Positions 1-4,676 of a stretch of DNA of 8,580 nucleotides are shown here, piece by piece (position 1 is the stretch's first letter; each line of letters begins with the position of its first letter). The stretch is from Pseudomonadota bacterium (GTDB lineage Bacteria > Pseudomonadota > Gammaproteobacteria > Burkholderiales > Burkholderiaceae), in assembly GCA_023441105.1 (NCBI GenBank), contig JAEZQX010000503.1, forward strand, positions 1-8,580, read 5' to 3'. The position numbers and the translations under genes are program-made. The notes under the pieces were generated by a model. The model worked only from the letters and a program-made list of their open reading frames with translations, was not told the origin of the DNA and searched no databases.

Positions 1-60
1 GCCCCACACCCAGCAGCCGCCGAGGATCGGGCTTTGCCCGGCCTCTGGCGGCGCCCCCTC
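1..60. repeat. REP-like hairpin repeat, copy 1
   Basis: First copy of a 60-bp direct repeat; the second lies 118 bp downstream and matches at 57 of 60 positions by eye. Each copy contains a long inverted repeat. Here 17-21 (CCGCC) pairs with 47-51, 22-25 (GAGG) with 42-45, and 28-32 (CGGGC) with 36-40 around a TTT loop at 33-35. This is the form of a REP-type palindromic intergenic element, which is an inference because no other genomic copies can be seen. The copy starts at the window edge, so it may extend leftwards. Confidence 0.7.
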
Positions 61-118
61 GTCCCCGGCATCGGGTGACACTCAGCCAAACCCGGCCTCG
101 ACCGCCGCAAGCCTGACC

Positions 119-178
119 GCCCCACGCCCAGCAGCCGCCGAGGATCGGGCTCCGCCCGGCCTCTGGCGGCGCCCCCTC
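119..178. repeat. REP-like hairpin repeat, copy 2
   Basis: Second copy of the 60-bp repeat. It differs from copy 1 at three bases: one in the flank (position 126) and two in the hairpin loop, TCC at 151-153 instead of TTT. All the stem bases (135-169) are unchanged. Differences limited to loop and flank suggest the folded form matters, or that mispairing changes are removed. It lies in the non-coding stretch beyond the end of the permease gene that stops at 309. Confidence 0.7.
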
Positions 179-205
179 CCGGAATCGCGGAGCGATTCAA
201 GGGGG
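172..205. repeat. Inverted repeat, GAATCGC stem
   Basis: A 7-bp perfect stem, GAATCGC at 182-188 and GCGATTC at 192-198, closes a GGA loop. It is flanked by a C-run (172-177) that can pair with AGGGGG at 200-205, giving a longer interrupted stem. It directly abuts the second REP-like copy and no coding frame is supported here. It may be part of the same composite repeat or contribute to transcription termination. There is no T-tract on either strand. Confidence 0.5.
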
Positions 206-215
206 TGAGGCCGGA

Positions 216-243
216 CATGAACAGTCCCTGCGGACTGTTCATG
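216..243. repeat. 28-bp perfect palindrome (12-bp stem)
   Basis: The arm at 216-227, beginning CATGAACAG, is perfectly complementary to 232-243, with a 4-base CTGC loop at 228-231. This is the longest perfect inverted repeat noticed in the window. It lies about 65 bp downstream of the ugpE-like stop codon on that gene's transcript. No T-run follows on either strand, so it does not look like a standard intrinsic terminator. A dispersed palindromic repeat, an RNA-stabilising 3' stem or a protein site are all possible. Confidence 0.6.
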
Positions 244-253
244 CCTGCCGAAC

Positions 254-276
254 GCCATCGGCCTCCGGACGATGGC
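254..276. repeat. Hairpin, GCCATCG stem
   Basis: GCCATCG at 254-260 pairs perfectly with CGATGGC at 270-276 around a 9-base loop that itself contains the short palindrome TCCGGA. It sits between the 28-bp palindrome and the hairpin nearest the ugpE-like gene, so the transporter transcript would pass through several stems in series. Confidence 0.45.
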
Positions 277-280
277 TGTA

Positions 281-297
281 GGCGCGCAAAGCGCGCC
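281..297 (-). terminator. Candidate 3'-end hairpin of the ABC transporter operon
   Basis: GGCGCGC at 281-287 pairs with GCGCGCC at 291-297 around a three-base loop, which is TTT on the minus-strand RNA. It begins about 11 nt past the TGA stop of the ugpE-like gene, a usual place for a 3' stem. The bases that follow on the RNA (TACAGCC) are not U-rich, so by sequence it is not a canonical intrinsic terminator. It may protect the mRNA 3' end or act together with Rho. Termination is inferred from position and stem strength only. Confidence 0.4.
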
Positions 298-308
298 AAG
301 GGGGGATC

Positions 309-1148
309 TCACCGTATTCCGGCACGCATGAACGACTGCACGAACTGCCTCTGGAACAGCAGGAAGCCCACCAGCAGCGGCGCCGACGTCATCAAGGTCG
401 CTGCCGTGATGATCGACCAATCGACCCCCTGGTCGGTCGACGAGAAGACCTGCAGGCCCACGGTCAGCGGACGCGATTCCACCGAGTTGGTGATGATCAG
501 CGGCCAGAGGAAGTTGTTCCAGTGGTGGCTCACCGAGACCAGCGCGTAGGCGAGATAGACCGGTCGGGCAAGCGGGACGTAGACCTTAAGCAACACCTGC
601 AAGGCGCTGGCGCCCTCCACGCGCGCCGCATCGTCCAGTTCCATCGGCACCGTCTTGAAGGTCTGGCGCAGCAGGAAGATGCCGAAGGCGGACGCGAAGT
701 ACGGCAGGCCGATGGCGAGCAGCGTGTCGCGCAGCCCCAGCTGGCTCATGGTGCGGTAGTTCTCGACGATCAGCACGTCCGGCATCACCATCAGCTGCAA
801 TAGCACCAGGAAGAACATCAGGTCGCGGCCCGGAAAGCTGAACCGGGCGAAGGCGTAGGCGGCGAGCGTGCCGAGGACCATCTGCGCCGCCAGGATCATC
901 ATCACCAGCAGGCAGGTGTTGAGGAAGTAGCGGGCGAACGGCGCCGCCTGCCAGGCGTTGACGAAGTTCTCCAGGGTCAGCGGCGCAGTCAGCTCGAAGC
1001 GGGTGGAGTACTCGGCGGGATGGAAGGCGGTCCAGACCGCATACACCAGCGGCAGCAGCCACAGCAGCGCGAGCAGCCAGGCGCCGATGGTCTCGAGCAG
1101 ATGGCTCGCGGCCGACGGCTTCAGCACGGGGAGGGATTGCGGCGTCAC
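309..1148 (-). CDS. ugpE: ABC importer permease, UgpE/MalG type (CUT1)
   Basis: This encodes a 279-residue inner-membrane permease, one of two that form the channel of a CUT1 ABC importer for a sugar or sugar-phosphate-like solute. About six hydrophobic segments are visible (near 21-42, 75-100, 109-127, 143-160, 195-215 and 246-266). The cytoplasmic EAA loop that docks on the ATPase is at about 170-196, with DAARVEGAS followed by a VPLARP ending. Length and layout match UgpE. The start is a GTG at 1148-1146 that overlaps the TGA of the upstream ugpA-like gene in a GTGA tetranucleotide. No Shine-Dalgarno sequence stands out, so translational coupling is likely. The reading frame stays open far upstream inside ugpA, but that stretch lacks any permease resemblance. 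The family assignment is firm; glycerol-3-phosphate as substrate is only inferred from family resemblance. Confidence 0.88.
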   Translation of the reverse strand: MTPQSLPVLKPSAASHLLETIGAWLLALLWLLPLVYAVWTAFHPAEYSTRFELTAPLTLENFVNAWQAAPFARYFLNTCLLVMMILAAQMVLGTLAAYAFARFSFPGRDLMFFLVLLQLMVMPDVLIVENYRTMSQLGLRDTLLAIGLPYFASAFGIFLLRQTFKTVPMELDDAARVEGASALQVLLKVYVPLARPVYLAYALVSVSHHWNNFLWPLIITNSVESRPLTVGLQVFSSTDQGVDWSIITAATLMTSAPLLVGFLLFQRQFVQSFMRAGIR

Positions 1149-2035
1149 TGGTAGTGGGTGCGGCGATCGAGGAACCGGAACTTGACGAAGGCGGTGAGCG
1201 CGAGGATCAGCAGGAGCACGACCGTGATGGCCGCCGCATAGGCGGAATCCCAGAAGCTGAAGCCGACCTGGTAGATGTAGTACAGCAGCAGCGAGCTGGC
1301 ATTGTTGGGGCCGCCGCGCGTCATGACGATGATGTGGTCGACCAGCCGGAAGGAGTTGATCAGCGCGTTGATGAGCACGAAGATCGTCGTCGGCATCAGC
1401 AGCGGGAACAGCACCCGCCAGAAATACTGCCAGCGGGAAGCGCCTTCCAGCGCTGCCGCCTCGGCCAGCGTCGGCGAGATCTGCTGCAGCGCGGCCAGGT
1501 AGAAGATCATGAAGAAGCCCGCCTCCTTCCAGATCGCGACCGCGATCAGCGCGCCGAGCACCGTGTCGGGATTGCCGAGCCAGTTCCGGCCGGGCAAGCC
1601 GACCAGGTTGGTCAGCTGGTCGAGCAGGCCGTACTGCGGCGTGTAGAAGAACAGCCAGATGTTCGCCACCGCGATCATCGGCAGCACGGTCGGCGTGAAG
1701 TAGGCGAGCCGCAGGAAGCCGCGTCCGGCGATCCGCCGATTGACCCACAGGGCCATCACGATCGCCAGGGCGATCGACAGCGGGATGGTGCCGAGCGCGA
1801 ACCACAGGTTGTTGACCAGCGACTGCCAGAACACCGGGTCCTCGGCCATCAACTGGTAGTTCTCCAGGCCGACGAAGACCGGCGGCCGGCTGCCCTTGGG
1901 CGTGGAGAAGAAGCTGTGCCAGGTGGTGGCGATGGCCGGATAGTGGGTGAAGCCGACGAGCAGCACCATCGCCGGCAACAACAGCAGCCAGCCGACGACC
2001 GCCTGCGACGGCCCCTTCGCCATGGCACGGGTCAT
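1145..2035 (-). CDS. ugpA: ABC importer permease, UgpA/MalF type (CUT1)
   Basis: This encodes a 296-residue inner-membrane permease that partners the UgpE-like protein. Hydrophobic segments are near 12-34, 73-98, 108-131, 158-182, 208-228 and 264-285. The EAA motif is clear: AEAAALEGAS at 191-200 followed by the FPLLMP ending near 210-215. The length fits UgpA (about 295) rather than the larger MalF. The first ATG (2035-2033) is chosen because a weak GAAGG at 2046-2050 lies 10 nt upstream; a second ATG four codons in has no better site. It lies 37 nt after the ugpB-like stop and overlaps ugpE by 4 bp, so B-A-E are almost certainly one transcript. The substrate is not defined by the permease sequence. 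Confidence 0.9.
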   Translation of the reverse strand: MTRAMAKGPSQAVVGWLLLLPAMVLLVGFTHYPAIATTWHSFFSTPKGSRPPVFVGLENYQLMAEDPVFWQSLVNNLWFALGTIPLSIALAIVMALWVNRRIAGRGFLRLAYFTPTVLPMIAVANIWLFFYTPQYGLLDQLTNLVGLPGRNWLGNPDTVLGALIAVAIWKEAGFFMIFYLAALQQISPTLAEAAALEGASRWQYFWRVLFPLLMPTTIFVLINALINSFRLVDHIIVMTRGGPNNASSLLLYYIYQVGFSFWDSAYAAAITVVLLLILALTAFVKFRFLDRRTHYQ

Positions 2036-2072
2036 CGACCGGCGGCCTTCATCTGGCTGCGAACGCTTCCGG

Positions 2073-3458
2073 TCAGCGCTTGTAGCTGCGCAGGATCCGG
2101 GCGGCCTCGCGCTGCGCCTCGGTCAATGCGGGCCCGGGCTGCTTGGCGCCGGTCAGCGCCGCCTGCAGGCCGTCGTTGAGCGCCTTGGTGACGCGCTGGT
2201 TGTCGTGGGTGGAGAGTTCCGCGACGGAATGCTCCAGCTGGTCGCGGGCAACCACGGCCGCCGGCACCTCCTTGACGTAGGCCTTCATCACCTGGGTCTC
2301 CCAGGCATCCGGACGCACCGCCACGTAGCCGGTGGCGATGCTCCATTGGGCGGCCCGCTCCGGGCTGGTGATCCACTTCATGAACTGCAGCGACGCTTTC
2401 TGCTCGGCGGGGGTCGTTTTCTTGAAGACATAGAAGTTGCCGCCGCCGGTGGGACTGCCACGCCGCTTGCTGGCAGGCAGCATCGCGACGCCGAACGGGA
2501 AGCTCGCGTTGGTGCGGATGTTGGTCAGGTTGCCGGTCGTGGTCCAGATCATCGCCGCCTTCTGCTCGAGGAAGTCCTTCGGCGTCGTGCCCCATTCGAT
2601 GACCCCGCCCGGCATGACCTTGTGCTTGGCCGACAGGTCGACCCAGTACTGCAGCGCCTCGACCGATCCGGGCTTGTCGAAGTAGGTCTCGTTGCCGGCT
2701 TCGTTCATCAGGATCGTGTCGTTGGGCGTGGTGAGCCCCTGGAACAGCCAGTACGGAAAGCCGCTGGAGGGAATCTTCACGCCCCATTGCGAGACGTTGC
2801 CGTTGGCGTCGGCCTTGGTCAGCTTCTTCGCGAAATCGACCATCTCGGCCCACGTCTGGGGGCCCTTCTCGGGATCCAGTCCGGCCTCCTTGAAGAGGTT
2901 CTTGTTCCAGTAGAGCACGATGGTCGAGCGCTGGAACGGCACGCCCCAGATCTTGCCCTCGGTCATGCTGTTCATCATGAAGGCCTTGTAGAACCCGTCC
3001 AGCCACTTCTTGTCTTCCGGCGCCGTGGCAACGGAATCGATCGGCACGATGGCGTCCTCGTCGATCAGCGAGAACATGTCGGTCGACAGCAGCACCGCGA
3101 TATGCGGCGGCTGGCCGCTCTTCACCGCCGTCATCGCCTTGACGATGCTCTCCTGGTAGGTGCCGGAATAGACCGGCTTGACGCGGATGTTCGGATGCTC
3201 CTTCTCGAAGTCGCTGGCCATCTGGTCGATGGTCTTGGTCACCGAGCCACCCACTGCCACCGGATAGAAGAAGGTCAACTCGACCGGCGCCTGGGCCTGC
3301 AGGCGGCCGACTGCCGGCGCTGCCAGTGCCGCCCCGCCCAGGACCTTCAGGGCGTTGCGGCGGGTGGAACCTCGACGGGCCGCAGGTCCGATCGCGGTGG
3401 TCGTGGCGGCATCGGCGCCGGCGGATTTGATGCTGTCGTTGCTGGGTCTGCTGGTCAT
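2073..3458 (-). CDS. ugpB: ABC importer periplasmic solute-binding protein, UgpB-like, Tat signal
   Basis: This encodes a 461-residue periplasmic binding protein of the SBP_bac_1/UgpB group, which captures the solute and delivers it to the UgpA/UgpE channel. The start ATG is fixed by GGAGA at 3464-3468, 5 nt upstream; the frame is open further upstream without family resemblance. The N-terminus has a twin-arginine signal: STRRNALKVL at 31-40, an Ala/Gly-rich hydrophobic stretch, then a likely AQA cleavage site at 55-57. The mature part carries UgpB-like landmarks: SGTYQES near 99-104, the QRSTIVLYWN segment at 176-185, TTTGNLTNIR at 306-315, GGGNFYV at 338-344 and TGY at 376-378. It is slightly longer than E. 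coli UgpB because of the extended leader. The ATPase gene precedes it by 106 bp and the permeases follow. The fold and role are well supported; the ligand (glycerol-3-phosphate, a glycerophosphodiester or another polyol or sugar) is not. Confidence 0.88.
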   Translation of the reverse strand: MTSRPSNDSIKSAGADAATTTAIGPAARRGSTRRNALKVLGGAALAAPAVGRLQAQAPVELTFFYPVAVGGSVTKTIDQMASDFEKEHPNIRVKPVYSGTYQESIVKAMTAVKSGQPPHIAVLLSTDMFSLIDEDAIVPIDSVATAPEDKKWLDGFYKAFMMNSMTEGKIWGVPFQRSTIVLYWNKNLFKEAGLDPEKGPQTWAEMVDFAKKLTKADANGNVSQWGVKIPSSGFPYWLFQGLTTPNDTILMNEAGNETYFDKPGSVEALQYWVDLSAKHKVMPGGVIEWGTTPKDFLEQKAAMIWTTTGNLTNIRTNASFPFGVAMLPASKRRGSPTGGGNFYVFKKTTPAEQKASLQFMKWITSPERAAQWSIATGYVAVRPDAWETQVMKAYVKEVPAAVVARDQLEHSVAELSTHDNQRVTKALNDGLQAALTGAKQPGPALTEAQREAARILRSYKR

Positions 3459-3564
3459 GCTGGTCTCCAAGTGGACACTTCCATTGCGCTGTCTTGCGGG
3501 TATCGCTGCGATGCAATACGTGCAGACGAACCGGGCATTGTGGTGCCTGCCGATGGCAATCTGA
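3459..3564 (-). promoter_or_regulatory. ugpC-ugpB intergenic region with short palindrome
   Basis: A 106-bp gap, long for a tightly packed operon, separates the ATPase gene from the binding-protein gene. It contains the palindrome ATCGC-T-GCGAT at 3502-3512, lying within a GTAT...ATAC frame (3500-3519). This could be an operator or an internal processing site. No convincing -35/-10 pair and no T-tailed terminator were found. A separate promoter for ugpB-A-E is possible but not shown. Confidence 0.3.
3464..3468 (-). promoter_or_regulatory. Ribosome binding site deciding the ugpB-like start
   Basis: GGAGA on the minus strand, 5 nt before the ATG at 3458-3456. It selects this start over longer in-frame extensions and places the twin-arginine signal near the N-terminus, as expected for an exported protein. 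Confidence 0.7.
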
Positions 3565-4644
3565 TTACGGAAGCGCCGGCAAAGCAACCCCCGCCGCATC
3601 GAAGAAGTGCTGCGACGAGCGATGCCACTTGAGCACGACCGGCGTGGACGGCGCCAGCGTGTGCTTGCCGGGTGCACGCACGGCAAGATGCTGGCCGCCG
3701 ACGAGACAGCCGAGGATGGTGTCGGAACCGAAATACTCGCAGGTCTCGACGGTGGCGGCGGCGCCGGCCTCCGTGTCTGCCAGCTGCAGGGCGGCGCCGG
3801 CGACGACGCGGATGTGTTCCGGGCGGATGCCGACGGAATGGCCGGCGGCGTCCCCGCCAATGCGCGAGCCGTCGACGGCGCCGGCGATGGCAGCGCCGTC
3901 CCGGCCGGGTGCCAGCCTGAGCACGTTCATCGGCGGCGTGCCGATGAAGCGCGCCGCGAAAGCCGTTGCCGGCCGGGCATAGAGCAGGTCCGGCGCGGCA
4001 TCCTGTTCGATCGAGCCCTCGCGCATCAGGATCACCTGGTCCGCCATGCTCATCGCCTCGGTCTGGTCATGGGTCACGTAGATCATGGTGACCCCGAGCT
4101 TGCGCTGCAACGCGCGCAGCTCGCGGCGCATCTCCTGGCGCAGCTGAGCATCGAGGTTGGACAGGGGCTCGTCCATCAGGCAGACCGGCTGCTCGGCGAT
4201 GATGGCGCGACCCAACGCCACCCGCTGCTGCTGGCCGCCCGACAGCTGGCCGGGCTTGCGATCGAGCAGCCCTTGCAGCCCGAGCAGCTCCGCCACCCGG
4301 CCTAGCCGCGAGGCGAAATCCTTCGCCGGCTCCTTGCGCACCCGCAAGCCGAAGAGGATGTTCTCGGCGACGTTCAGATGGGGAAACAGCGCGTAGGACT
4401 GGAAGACCATCGCGATGCGCCGCCGCGCCGGCGGCAGGCCGGTCACGTCGTTACCGGCGATCAGGATCCGCCCTGCCATCGGCACGTCGAGGCCGGCGAT
4501 CAGCCGCAGGGTCGTCGACTTGCCGCAGCCCGACGGGCCCAGCAGCACCACGAAGCTGCCCGCCTGGGCCGAAAAGCTCACGTCACGCACCGCGTATCGC
4601 GTGCCCCATTGGCGGCTGACGTTCTGGAGCTGGATCGTGGACAT
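3565..4644 (-). CDS. ugpC: ABC importer ATPase, UgpC/MalK type
   Basis: This encodes a 359-residue cytoplasmic ATPase that powers the UgpA/UgpE channel as a dimer. All nucleotide-binding motifs are intact: Walker [10 protein letters not shown] at 36-44, Q-loop Q82 in [10 protein letters not shown], signature LSGGQQQR at 134-141, Walker B CLMDEP at 155-160 with catalytic E159, D-loop SNLD, and switch H192 in THDQTEAM. The C-terminal third (about 240-359), with GIRPEHIR, is the TOBE/OB regulatory domain typical of MalK/UgpC. The ATG at 4644-4642 gives the standard N-terminus MSTIQLQNV; no strong Shine-Dalgarno sequence precedes it. The frame is open far upstream through the helicase gene, but that stretch is a shadow. 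It begins 32 nt after the helicase stop and lies 106 nt before ugpB. MalK-type ATPases are sometimes shared between transporters, so it could serve others. Confidence 0.92.
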   Translation of the reverse strand: MSTIQLQNVSRQWGTRYAVRDVSFSAQAGSFVVLLGPSGCGKSTTLRLIAGLDVPMAGRILIAGNDVTGLPPARRRIAMVFQSYALFPHLNVAENILFGLRVRKEPAKDFASRLGRVAELLGLQGLLDRKPGQLSGGQQQRVALGRAIIAEQPVCLMDEPLSNLDAQLRQEMRRELRALQRKLGVTMIYVTHDQTEAMSMADQVILMREGSIEQDAAPDLLYARPATAFAARFIGTPPMNVLRLAPGRDGAAIAGAVDGSRIGGDAAGHSVGIRPEHIRVVAGAALQLADTEAGAAATVETCEYFGSDTILGCLVGGQHLAVRAPGKHTLAPSTPVVLKWHRSSQHFFDAAGVALPALP

Positions 4645-4676
4645 GGCCGTGGGCCGGAACGGAAACGAGCCGTATG

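Larger units (their letters stand above)
1..308. other. Non-coding repeat-rich region
   Basis: No convincing gene is visible here. The open frames crossing it are extensions or shadows of the permease gene frame and have no family resemblance. What it holds is the two-copy REP-like repeat and four further hairpins, listed separately. The 58 bp between the two repeat copies (61-118) shows no clear structure of its own. The left end of the window cuts the region, so any gene beyond it is unseen. Confidence 0.7.
309..4644 (-). other. Predicted ugpC-B-A-E-like ABC importer operon
   Basis: Four co-directional genes encode a full CUT1 importer in the order ATPase, binding protein, permease, permease. 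Gaps are 106 bp, 37 bp and a 4-bp overlap. The E. coli operon is ugpB-A-E-C-Q, so the ATPase has moved to the front and no glycerophosphodiester phosphodiesterase (ugpQ) is seen in the window. No pho box was recognised. The operon may also be read through from the helicase gene, 32 bp upstream. Confidence 0.7.

Noticed and set aside
281..297. Canonical intrinsic terminator after ugpE.
   Set aside because: The stem is strong but no U-run follows on the RNA, so it is kept only as a candidate 3'-end hairpin with low confidence.
1..308. Small coding genes in the left intergenic region.
   Set aside because: The open frames there have no ribosome site, no family resemblance and cross dense inverted repeats.
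1149..1805. Upstream extension of the ugpE-like frame giving a 498-residue protein.
   Set aside because: It overlaps the well-supported ugpA-like gene on the same strand, is Arg/Ala-rich without membrane segments, and the permease resemblance begins only after the GTG at 1148.
1947..3632. A 561-codon plus-strand open frame antisense to the binding protein and ugpA.
   Set aside because: Its translation is His/Arg/Gly-rich and repetitive in composition, typical of antisense of GC-rich coding DNA, and the opposite strand has clear gene families.
3459..3860. N-terminal extension of the ugpB-like frame by 134 codons.
   Set aside because: It overlaps the 3' end of ugpC, has no family resemblance and would bury the twin-arginine signal. 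The ATG at 3458 has a good ribosome site.
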